Assembly (NCBI GenBank): GCA_964654135.1
Contig: CAZZHV010000006.1
Coordinates: 1 to 41,080 of the forward strand
DNA from: CAMLQK01 sp964654135
GTDB taxonomy: Bacteria; Patescibacteriota; Saccharimonadia; Saccharimonadales; UBA4665
Direction of reading: 5' to 3'
Length of the DNA: 41,080 bases
The position numbers and the translations under genes are program-made. The notes beneath the pieces were generated by a model, which was given only the letters and a program-made list of their open reading frames with translations, had not been told where the DNA came from and did no database searches. This document shows, in pieces, positions 34,635 to 40,906 of the stretch (within the stretch, counting starts at the first letter, position 1; each line of letters opens with the position of its first letter).

Positions 34635-35777
34635 ATGTCAGTTGAACAATCAGGCCATCAGCCATGGCTATATGAACCAGGAACCCCAGACCCCTTAAGT
34701 GAACCCGAGTTTGATACACTCGGAGAACATAGTCTTATAACACCGCCTGTCGAACCGGCCGTTGCGGCACCAGATTACGAAGGCCAGCATCACACCCCGT
34801 CCTGGGCACACGAACCATACACGGAAGTGCCAGAGTTTACGGCACCGATTCAGACACTCGAGCCAGAATTTGGCGAACCACTATACGCACAGTTGTTTGC
34901 AGAGACACACCCAGATGCCGTAGCAAGCCAAATGGCACGTCCTTCTCACAAGCAAATGGCTACAGGTTATCAGGTTATGAGCCTTCAAGATCGCGGGCCA
35001 CTCGTCAGAGAGGGTGAATCCGGCTCAATCTTTGACACGCTAAACAAAGAACGATCAACTTCTCACACAAACTACTATGCTGAATTGCGCCGTCCGTATT
35101 ATGGCCGTCCGCCTACGTTTGAGCAGATGACCGCTACCTCAGAGCTAGCGCCAGCTCCTGTGCGCCGTGAAATTACCATGCCACCAAAAGCGGAAGTAGC
35201 ACGTGAGATTACTGTCGTGACGCCAGTCGAGGCAATTGCACCCGAAACCCCTCGCACTGTTATCACCGTTAAAGGCGAGCAAGAAGGTTCTGTTGCGGCA
35301 ATCATCGAGGAAGAACAATCCGGCCTCGATAAGCAAGAGGCAGCAACCTTCCTAACACGTGTTTTGCGCGGCCTCGAGAAGAGTCGTGATGCAGACTTGG
35401 CAGCCGAGGCTGCCAAAGCAGCGCAAGTTGCCAAAGCAGAAGCAGAGACTGAGGCCTACGCAGAACAAGCTGCTCGAGAAGCTCAGGCTAAAACAGAAGC
35501 AGAGCGACTAGCTGCTGAAGCAGAGCTGGCACGTGATGTCGCCATTATCGAAGCAGCCACACCGCAAGAGCCTGTCGAGACGGAAATGCCACACACCGTC
35601 GAACACACCCCTACCGTGGTACGCGAAGAGCATCTTACGCTTAGCGGCATTCGTGCTGCGGCCAAGGAAGTTATTGCCAACCACAAAAGAGCAACCCGAA
35701 TTGCCGAGTACGCTGGCGTTGCCGTCGTAGCAGTTGCTGCTGGCGCTCGTTTGCTGGGCAGATTCCGACGCCGTTAA
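34635..35777 (+). CDS. Tail-anchored Ala/Glu-rich coiled-coil protein
   Basis: Protein of 380 aa of no recognised family. Residues 1-125 are proline-rich and acidic (repeated PGTPDPLSEPEF, TPPVEPAVAAPDYEG-type turns). A region with 'LRRPYYGRPPTFEQM' (about 155-175) follows. Residues 235-325 form a long Ala/Glu/Lys coiled coil (AEAAKAAQVAKAEAETEAYAEQ). One TM helix lies near the end (about 358-372, GVAVVAVAAGARLL), followed by GRFRRR. It shares layout with the 224-aa protein at 17354. The start is set by AAAGGAGA 4 nt before ATG 34635. Expression is probably controlled by the leader hairpin and palindrome upstream. A strong terminator follows. Confidence 0.75.
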   Translation: MSVEQSGHQPWLYEPGTPDPLSEPEFDTLGEHSLITPPVEPAVAAPDYEGQHHTPSWAHEPYTEVPEFTAPIQTLEPEFGEPLYAQLFAETHPDAVASQMARPSHKQMATGYQVMSLQDRGPLVREGESGSIFDTLNKERSTSHTNYYAELRRPYYGRPPTFEQMTATSELAPAPVRREITMPPKAEVAREITVVTPVEAIAPETPRTVITVKGEQEGSVAAIIEEEQSGLDKQEAATFLTRVLRGLEKSRDADLAAEAAKAAQVAKAEAETEAYAEQAAREAQAKTEAERLAAEAELARDVAIIEAATPQEPVETEMPHTVEHTPTVVREEHLTLSGIRAAAKEVIANHKRATRIAEYAGVAVVAVAAGARLLGRFRRR

Positions 35778-35801
35778 ATTAACCTAGTTCCCTCTCTCAC
35801 C

Positions 35802-35831
35802 AAAACACCCCTGAAACTCAGGGGTGTTTTT
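35802..35831. terminator. Bidirectional terminator
   Basis: Stem AAAACACCCCTGA / TCAGGGGTGTTTT with a 3-nt loop. Between the 380-aa gene (+) and glyA (-). Confidence 0.93.
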
Positions 35832-35848
35832 ATAGTCTCTATCAAAAA

Positions 35849-37147
35849 CTAAATGTCACTTGGCAATGGGAATTCGCGAGCAAATGCCACAACCTCTTTA
35901 CGAATGGTATCGAGAGTTTTTTCGTCGTTGCGAGCGTTAATACTCCTGAGCATCCATTCGGCAACCTGGTCCATGTGTGGTTCCACGAGGCCACGAGTGG
36001 TAATTGCCGGCGTACCTAGGCGAATACCACTTGGGCGGAACGGAGGCAGTGGATCGTCTGGGATAACGTTCTTGTTAAGATTTAATCCCACGCGATCAAG
36101 TACAGCCTCGACTTCACCGCCGTGCAGGCCAAAACTGGCATGTACGTCTGCGACAACCATGTGGTTGTCGGTACCGTTCGTAACCAGCTTAAAGCCACGA
36201 TTCATGAGCGCTGTAGCGAGCGCTTGGCTGTTAGAGAGCACTTGCTTGGCATAAACCTGGAATTCCGGTTGTGCAGCTTCGTAGAAGCTTACAGCCTTAG
36301 CTGCAATAACATGTTCGAGCGGGCCACCCTGTACTCCCGGGAAAACCGTGCGATCAACCAATGTCGGCAAATTCTCAATAGTTTTCTCTGGTGCTTTGAG
36401 GGGGTTTCCCGGGGTGCCGCGCGTTAAAATCATGCCACCGCGCGGACCACGCAAGGTCTTGTGTGTTGTTGTCGTAACGATATGAAAACCATAATCAAAT
36501 GGATTCTTAAGCGCCTTACCAGCGATAAGGCCGGCGATATGTGCCATATCCATCATGAGAACCGCGCCAACTTCATTAGCAATTTCGGCGAACTTGGCGT
36601 AATCAAGCTCACGTGGATACGATGAAAAACCAGCCAAGATAATCTTTGGCTTGTGCTTGAGAGCTAGCTGTCGCAGCAAAGTGTAATCAATCTCGCCCGT
36701 TTCGGTGTCCTTCATGCCGTAACGAACATAGTTGAACAACTTAGCGAGCACTGTACCTGGGCGTCCGTGCGTTAAGTGACCTCCATGACTCAGCTCCATA
36801 GCCAAAATAGTGTCACCAGGCTCACACCATGCATGAAAAGCTGCTTCGTTGGCTTGCGCACCAGAATGAGGTTGCACATTGGCGTGATCTGCACCAAATA
36901 GCGCTTTTGCGCGGTCAATTGCCAACTGTTCAATTTTGTCTGTGTTTTCTTGGCCACCGTAATAACGACGCTTAGGGAAGCCTTCAGAATATTTATTGGT
37001 AAGTACGCTGCCCATTGCGGAAAGTACTTCGCGGCTTACGTAATTTTCGGATGGAATCAGCTCAAGACCATCTCGTTGGCGCTCTTCTTCTGCGATAATA
37101 AGATCGGCAATTGCTCGGTCATTAATAGTAGCTACTGGGTCGTCCAT
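35849..37147 (-). CDS. glyA: Serine hydroxymethyltransferase
   Basis: PLP enzyme of 432 aa that interconverts serine and glycine with transfer of a one-carbon unit to tetrahydrofolate. The PLP lysine is K230 in TTTTHKTLRGPRGG. ELIPSENYVS at the N-terminus, SGAQANEAAF and DMAHIAGL (aspartate under PLP) are intact. With FolC it supports a retained folate cycle. GAGGAGGTGTCC immediately before the ATG is a strong ribosome site, so this gene is not leaderless. Divergent from HTH-murA across a 179-bp region. Confidence 0.98.
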   Translation of the reverse strand: MDDPVATINDRAIADLIIAEEERQRDGLELIPSENYVSREVLSAMGSVLTNKYSEGFPKRRYYGGQENTDKIEQLAIDRAKALFGADHANVQPHSGAQANEAAFHAWCEPGDTILAMELSHGGHLTHGRPGTVLAKLFNYVRYGMKDTETGEIDYTLLRQLALKHKPKIILAGFSSYPRELDYAKFAEIANEVGAVLMMDMAHIAGLIAGKALKNPFDYGFHIVTTTTHKTLRGPRGGMILTRGTPGNPLKAPEKTIENLPTLVDRTVFPGVQGGPLEHVIAAKAVSFYEAAQPEFQVYAKQVLSNSQALATALMNRGFKLVTNGTDNHMVVADVHASFGLHGGEVEAVLDRVGLNLNKNVIPDDPLPPFRPSGIRLGTPAITTRGLVEPHMDQVAEWMLRSINARNDEKTLDTIRKEVVAFAREFPLPSDI

Positions 37148-37287
37148 TGGACACCTCCTCGTTTTTTTCGTAAATAAATGCGGTTGGTATGTAGAGGGTA
37201 GCTAGATCATGCTCACATTGTAGCAAGCATGTCGCCTATGATAAACTGCGAATTAGCTGTATTTTTCCCTTCAAACTTACGAAATGC

Positions 37288-37317
37288 TTGAAACTTATAT
37301 CACATTTGATATATAAT
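37288..37317 (+). promoter_or_regulatory. Promoter of the HTH-murA gene
   Basis: TTGAAA (37288-37293), 18-nt spacer, TATAAT (37312-37317), ATG 9 nt later. The leader would be about 2-4 nt. Confidence 0.7.
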
Positions 37318-37326
37318 TGATATGCT

Positions 37327-38847
37327 ATGGAATCGACAAACGAGAAAATCGGACAACTTATCGCACGAATTCGCCAAGAACGCGGTCTTACGCAGGCAGA
37401 ATTTGCTAATCGTCTCAATACCAGCCAATCGGCGGTAAATCGTATTGAACACGGCAAGCAAAACCTCAGCCTCGAGACACTTGGTCGTATTAGTGATGTT
37501 TTAAACAAGCAACTCATTAGCCTTAATGGCGGAGCCGTCAATCTACGTATCGACGGTGGTCACGAACTTAAGGGCGAAATCACTCTTAAGACCAGTAAGA
37601 ATGCGGCTGTCGCTCTGCTTTGCGCTAGCCTTCTTAACTACGGCGTAACCAAGTTCCAATCGTTCCCGCGTATCGAAGAAGTCTACCGCATTATTGAGGT
37701 ACTCGAGAGCATCGGTGTATCTGCAAAATGGGTAAACGGTAACGACCTCGAAATTCGCCGTCCAGAAACCCTCAAAATGGACGAAATGGACGCTCCTGCA
37801 GCTCGCAAGACCCGTTCCGTTCTTATGATGATGGGTCCTCTAATGCACGACTTCAAAGAATTCAAGATCCCTTACGCTGGTGGCTGTAAGCTTGGCGCCC
37901 GCACAGTGGCACCACACCTCTTTGCACTTGAAGAATTCGGTGTAAACATCGTTGCTGCAACTGGTCACTACGAAGTGACCGTCGACAAACACGCCGCTGG
38001 CCGCGTAACGCTTTACGAAGCTGGTGACACTGTTACCGAAAACGCACTTTTGGCTGCCGCTCGTACGCCAGAAGAAACAATTATCGAATTTGGTACCAGC
38101 AACTACATGGTCCAGGACCTCTGCTTCTTCCTGCAGAAGCTTGGCGTCAAAATTGACGGCATCGGCAGCAACGCCATCCGTGTTAAGGGTGTGCCATTCA
38201 TCAAGAAGAACATTACCTACGCACCAGCCGAAGACCCAATCGAAGCCATGTTCTTCACCGCTGCTGCAGTTACTACCGACTCAGAAATCACTATTAAGCG
38301 TGTACCTATCAGCTTTATGTCTGTGGAACTCCTTAAGCTCAAGAAGATGGGCCTAACATACGATCTTACTGAGCGCTACAAAGCCAACAATGGCCACACG
38401 GAGCTCGTCGATCTAACCATTCACAAACACAATGGTAAGCTCAAGGCGTTAGCCGACAAGATTCACTCTGCCGCCTACCCTGGCATCAATGCCGACAACT
38501 TGCCGTATTTTGTGCCAATCGCTGGTGTTGCACACGGTCGTACGCTCATCCATGACTGGATGTACGAAAACCGTGCTATCTATTACACCGAGATGAGCAA
38601 AGTTGGCATGCAGGTAGAACTTGCCGATCCGCACCGTCTGTACGTCGAAGGTCCAACACACTTCCGTGCTGCTGACGTCGTTTGTCCGCCTGCCCTTCGC
38701 CCAGCCAGCTTGCTGCTTATCGGTATGCTTGCTGCCGACGGTGTATCAACCCTTCGCAACATCTACACCATTCAGCGTGGTTACGAAGATTTGGCCGAAC
38801 GTCTCAACTCTCTTGGCGCTCAAATTACTGTTCTCCACGAACTCTAA
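37327..38847 (+). CDS. murA: UDP-GlcNAc 1-carboxyvinyltransferase with N-terminal XRE HTH (MurA)
   Basis: Fusion protein of 506 aa. Residues 1-62 are an XRE/lambda-repressor HTH (IGQLIARIRQERGLTQAEFA, then SQSAVNRIEHGKQNLSL), the classical form with a TQAEFA...SQSAVNRIE recognition unit. Residues 70-506 are the EPT enzyme of peptidoglycan synthesis: K91 and N92 (SKNAA), the PEP-binding cysteine C187 in AGGCKLGAR, and the aspartate of AYPGINADNLPY. The PEP cysteine (fosfomycin target in MurA generally) is conserved, so catalysis is expected. The HTH may make this a DNA-binding, self-regulating enzyme. The fusion is in one frame with no stop. Confidence 0.96.
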   Translation: MESTNEKIGQLIARIRQERGLTQAEFANRLNTSQSAVNRIEHGKQNLSLETLGRISDVLNKQLISLNGGAVNLRIDGGHELKGEITLKTSKNAAVALLCASLLNYGVTKFQSFPRIEEVYRIIEVLESIGVSAKWVNGNDLEIRRPETLKMDEMDAPAARKTRSVLMMMGPLMHDFKEFKIPYAGGCKLGARTVAPHLFALEEFGVNIVAATGHYEVTVDKHAAGRVTLYEAGDTVTENALLAAARTPEETIIEFGTSNYMVQDLCFFLQKLGVKIDGIGSNAIRVKGVPFIKKNITYAPAEDPIEAMFFTAAAVTTDSEITIKRVPISFMSVELLKLKKMGLTYDLTERYKANNGHTELVDLTIHKHNGKLKALADKIHSAAYPGINADNLPYFVPIAGVAHGRTLIHDWMYENRAIYYTEMSKVGMQVELADPHRLYVEGPTHFRAADVVCPPALRPASLLLIGMLAADGVSTLRNIYTIQRGYEDLAERLNSLGAQITVLHEL

Positions 38848-38865
38848 TTTCTGCCCGCAAATTTA

Positions 38866-38899
38866 AAAAGAGCCTCCGCAACCGAGAGGCTCTTTTGCT
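38866..38899 (+). terminator. Intrinsic terminator after murA
   Basis: Stem AAAAGAGCCTC / GAGGCTCTTTT with a 9-nt loop, then GCTTTTTAT. Confidence 0.9.
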
Positions 38900-38959
38900 T
38901 TTTATATCTTATTATTGTAGAGTACAGGTACTGTTCCTTCTAGTAAGTGAGGTAATGTT

Positions 38960-39295
38960 TTGTCTGCCGAAGACAACAACGACGATGGCAACATCTTCGA
39001 GAATCGCGAAGTCGTCGACGTGCTCGATGGCGTACAGTTGATTCGCAGCGGCAGTGCTGGCCTGGATGCAGTGCGCCTGGCGCTCGGCAACATCCACACC
39101 ACCGACGCCGTCAACGCTGCCCTGGCCATCGCCGGCAAGATCCTCACCGAGGTCGCCAGCGGCAAAGAGCTGCAGTTCGTCGACGCCAAAAAGCAGGTCC
39201 AGCTCGGTCCGCTCACACTGTCCCGCAACGGAGCACGCGAACGCGTAACTGTCACATTCCGCGACGGTACCGTTCTGGGCCAAGACCCGGCCTGA
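38960..39295 (+). CDS. Hypothetical 111-aa protein (GC3-rich orphan)
   Basis: Protein of 111 aa starting at TTG, with GTGAGG 6-7 nt upstream. An acidic N-terminus (SAEDNNDDGNIFENREVVDVLDG) leads to an Ala/Leu-rich predicted helix (about 34-65, AVNAALAIAGKILTEVASGKEL) and a short beta hairpin (VQLGPLTLSRNGARERVTVTFRDG). I recognise no family. It is a soluble cytosolic protein by appearance. Third-position G/C is clearly higher than in the host genes. It ends in TGA and is followed by a 13-bp perfect hairpin. Confidence 0.7.
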   Translation: MSAEDNNDDGNIFENREVVDVLDGVQLIRSGSAGLDAVRLALGNIHTTDAVNAALAIAGKILTEVASGKELQFVDAKKQVQLGPLTLSRNGARERVTVTFRDGTVLGQDPA

Positions 39296-39335
39296 CCTAC
39301 TCTGAGGCTCTGACCTCAAGAAAGACGCAGTAACA

Positions 39336-39386
39336 GATGTACGGGGAGCCAGTATTCATTTCCACAAGGAAAACTCCCCGTACATC
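39336..39386. repeat. Long hairpin after the 111-aa gene
   Basis: Perfect 13-bp arms GATGTACGGGGAG / CTCCCCGTACATC with a 25-nt loop that itself folds (TTTCC-ACAA-GGAAA). No U tract. It lies 41 nt after the stop. Confidence 0.8.
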
Positions 39387-39451
39387 GCACCACACATCTA
39401 CATCCGGAAAGTCTGACAGAGCTACTACAGCTCCACTTTTCATTAAATACT

Positions 39452-39460
39452 TGGTATAAT
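39452..39460 (+). promoter_or_regulatory. Extended -10 promoter of the tRNA pair
   Basis: TGGTATAAT (TG-N-TATAAT) about 30 nt before tRNA-Gly. No -35 is evident. Same extended motif as tRNA-Arg(TCG). Confidence 0.65.
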
Positions 39461-39490
39461 ACCTCTGTCTTCGGATATGTGGGATGTTAT

Positions 39491-39566
39491 GCGGGTATCG
39501 TACAATGGCTTCGTATGCCAGCCTTCCAAGCTGGAGATGAGAGTTCGATTCTCTCTACCCGCACCA
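39491..39566 (+). tRNA. tRNA-Gly (anticodon TCC)
   Basis: 76 nt with encoded CCA. Acceptor GCGGGTA / TACCCGC, anticodon stem CCAGC / GCTGG around loop CTTCCAA, T arm GAGAG-TTCGATT-CTCTC, discriminator A. Followed 21 nt later by tRNA-Arg, apparently in the same transcript. Confidence 0.97.
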
Positions 39567-39587
39567 GTTTTATACCCCGAAAGACGA

Positions 39588-39664
39588 GCCCCGGTAGCTC
39601 AGATGGATAGAGCAAGAGACTTCTAAGCTCAAGGTCACAGGTTCGAATCCTGTCCGGGGTACCA
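39588..39664 (+). tRNA. tRNA-Arg (anticodon TCT) with weak anticodon stem
   Basis: 77 nt with encoded CCA. Acceptor GCCCCGG / CCGGGGT, D stem GCTC/GAGC, T arm ACAGG-TTCGAAT-CCTGT. The loop CTTCTAA gives anticodon TCT. The anticodon stem reads AGAGA / GCTCA: only the three middle pairs form, with A.A at 27-43 and A.G at 31-39. It is either a functional variant, an edited or degenerate copy, or has sequence errors. Confidence 0.88.
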
Positions 39665-39679
39665 TTTAAAATAAATGGT
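39661..39679. repeat. Hairpin beginning at the tRNA-Arg discriminator
   Basis: ACCATTTA-AAA-TAAATGGT: the left arm starts with the encoded ACCA of the tRNA. It could protect the 3' end or act as part of tRNA maturation. Confidence 0.6.
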
Positions 39680-39711
39680 CATCGGCCAATTATTTTAAAT
39701 CTTATACTGAT

Positions 39712-39871
39712 AAGGATTCGATGAAAAATGAGCAAAAGCTCCTGCGAAGCTTTTGCTGCCACCAGAAAACGAATCCTGTCCCGGTGAGTATCACCGTAAA
39801 ATAAGTACATCGCCAGTGACAATGTGCTGCCAACAAAAGAACAGCTCCTACAGACCTCTCCGCGGTCTTTT
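39712..39871 (+). ncRNA. Structured RNA candidate downstream of tRNA-Arg
   Basis: A 345-bp gene-free region follows the tRNA. It holds a nested stem GGATTCG (39714-39720) / CGAATCC (39770-39776) around a 10-bp hairpin AGCAAAAGCT / AGCTTTTGCT, then CGGTGA-GTA-TCACCG (39782-39796) and a terminator (39852-39871). The 12-mer CGAATCCTGTCC at 39770-39781 repeats tRNA-Arg positions 39644-39655. It is probably transcribed with the tRNAs. Could be a tRNA-derived sRNA or an integration scar. Confidence 0.4.
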
Positions 39872-39875
39872 TTAT
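39852..39875 (+). terminator. Terminator of the tRNA transcript
   Basis: Stem AGACC / GGTCT with a 7-nt loop, followed by TTTTTTATT. The stem is short; no other terminator lies between the tRNAs and the 40 kb gene. Confidence 0.65.
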
Positions 39876-39898
39876 TACCTCCCGCCCCTGTTAGATAA

Positions 39899-39924
39899 TT
39901 GACATATAACTATAAATATGTCAA
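39899..39924 (+). promoter_or_regulatory. Operator-like inverted repeat and -35 for the CSD-like gene
   Basis: TTGACAT (39899-39905) and ATGTCAA (39918-39924), 12-nt spacer. The left arm contains a perfect -35 TTGACA; a -10-like CAAAAT lies 17 nt after it. Regulation by a dimeric protein is possible. Confidence 0.45.
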
Positions 39925-40010
39925 AATGTATGTACTTCGTCGAGGTGCATCTATATTCATTTCCGAGGTACATTAACAAGCTCTCTGTATTCTGTTGAGG
40001 AACAACCGGC

Positions 40011-40064
40011 ATGACTTATCGTGCCCATTGCCCCTCAACAGAGGAACCAAAAGTCGACAAGTGA
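40011..40064 (+). CDS. 17-codon leader ORF abutting the CSD-like gene
   Basis: ATG with TGAGGAA about 9 nt upstream, 17 sense codons (MTYRAHCPSTEEPKVDK) and TGA at 40062-40064. The TGA is immediately followed by the TTG (40065) of the next frame-matched ORF. It may be a translationally coupled leader peptide, or the TGA may be an in-frame interruption of a longer N-terminus. Confidence 0.4.
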   Translation: MTYRAHCPSTEEPKVDK

Positions 40065-40718
40065 TTGGATCAGTTCATGCGCGACCTCGAGTACGGCACG
40101 GTCAAACTCTTCGACAATCGGCCCGGCAAGCGATTCGGCTTCCTGTGCGTCATCAACGACAATGGCCAGACAGGAGAAGAGCTCTTCTTCCACTACAACA
40201 ATGGTCAGTTCGTGGACGTCAAGGACGCCACCATCGTCTTCATCGGCCCGATCATGCAAAAGGACACGCGGCTGGCTACACCGGCCAAGGGCGATACGAT
40301 CGCCTTCAGGCGTGCTCCCGCAGCAAAGGGTGACGTGGCGTCGCCGTGGACGTACGGTAAGCTCATCGCTGCTGCCAGGCATAAGCTCAGCAGCTTGCCG
40401 TTCTACCGCGTCGTGAAAATCTCAAGCTACTACGGCAAAAACGACACCACTCCCATCTGGGAAGGTCGGAGCATTTCTGAGCTGAGTGCCAAGCACCCCA
40501 AGCAGCGACGCTTCAACCGCACCATCGACAGCCTCGAAGCTGGCACGGCCGACGGCGGTGACATGTACTGGCACTTCGAAATCCAACAACGGCAAGCGGA
40601 CGGTTCATGGGTGGTCAGCAAGGACCCCAGGGTCTTTCTCTGCTGTGTACCGCGCAAGGTCTTCAGCGAGCACGGCTCGCACACCATGGCCCAGGGTCAC
40701 TGCCTTCATGGCAACTAG
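40065..40718 (+). CDS. Cold-shock-domain-like protein (GC3-rich orphan)
   Basis: Protein of 217 aa (213 aa if the ATG at 40077 is used). Residues about 8-82 resemble a cold-shock OB fold: GTVKLFDNRPGKRFGFLCVI, with RNP1-like K-R-F-G-F, then ELFFHYNNG (RNP2-like) and AKGDTIAFRR at the end. Compared with bacterial CspA it has inserts and is longer. The C-terminal 130 residues are of no known family (WEGRSISEL, MYWHFEIQQRQADGSWVV). RNA or ssDNA binding is plausible. The frame is GC3-rich like that at 38960. It has no strong ribosome site for TTG 40065, consistent with coupling to the leader ORF. Confidence 0.65.
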   Translation: MDQFMRDLEYGTVKLFDNRPGKRFGFLCVINDNGQTGEELFFHYNNGQFVDVKDATIVFIGPIMQKDTRLATPAKGDTIAFRRAPAAKGDVASPWTYGKLIAAARHKLSSLPFYRVVKISSYYGKNDTTPIWEGRSISELSAKHPKQRRFNRTIDSLEAGTADGGDMYWHFEIQQRQADGSWVVSKDPRVFLCCVPRKVFSEHGSHTMAQGHCLHGN

Positions 40719-40745
40719 CGACTAGCTCGCAACAGAGAGCCTGAT

Positions 40746-40822
40746 CCAGGAGAGCGGCGACGTGAATCTGAAGTTTGAGTGCATTTTGCTCTCACCTCAT
40801 TTTCATTTCGTCGTTCTCCTGG
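40746..40822. repeat. Long hairpin after the CSD-like gene
   Basis: Arms CCAGGAGA / TCTCCTGG and CGACG / CGTCG, separated by an asymmetric bulge, with a 46-nt apical region that holds another weak hairpin. No U tract. It lies 27 nt after the stop, as in the other two orphan genes. Confidence 0.7.
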
Positions 40823-40906
40823 TAGCTCCCCAAATCCATTACAAAAGTAGTGGGCTTAGGCAGCTACCCACAATGAGAAAATCTGTCCAACGAGGCATAT
40901 TTGCTG

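Noticed and set aside
40062..40064. TGA recoded as glycine or tryptophan
   Set aside because: TGA ends pilM and pilO in ATGA overlaps and ends the 111-aa gene, so it is a stop in this organism. The in-frame TGA at 40062 is treated as a leader-ORF stop or a lesion.
18499..40822. Integron gene cassettes: three single orphan genes each followed by a long hairpin
   Set aside because: attC sites should carry the R'' RYYYAAC and R' GTTRRRY pair at the hairpin ends. I could not find such a pair at 18499-18557, 39336-39386 or 40746-40822. Near matches (GTTGGAG, GTTGAGG upstream of two starts) break the final pyrimidine. No integrase is present.
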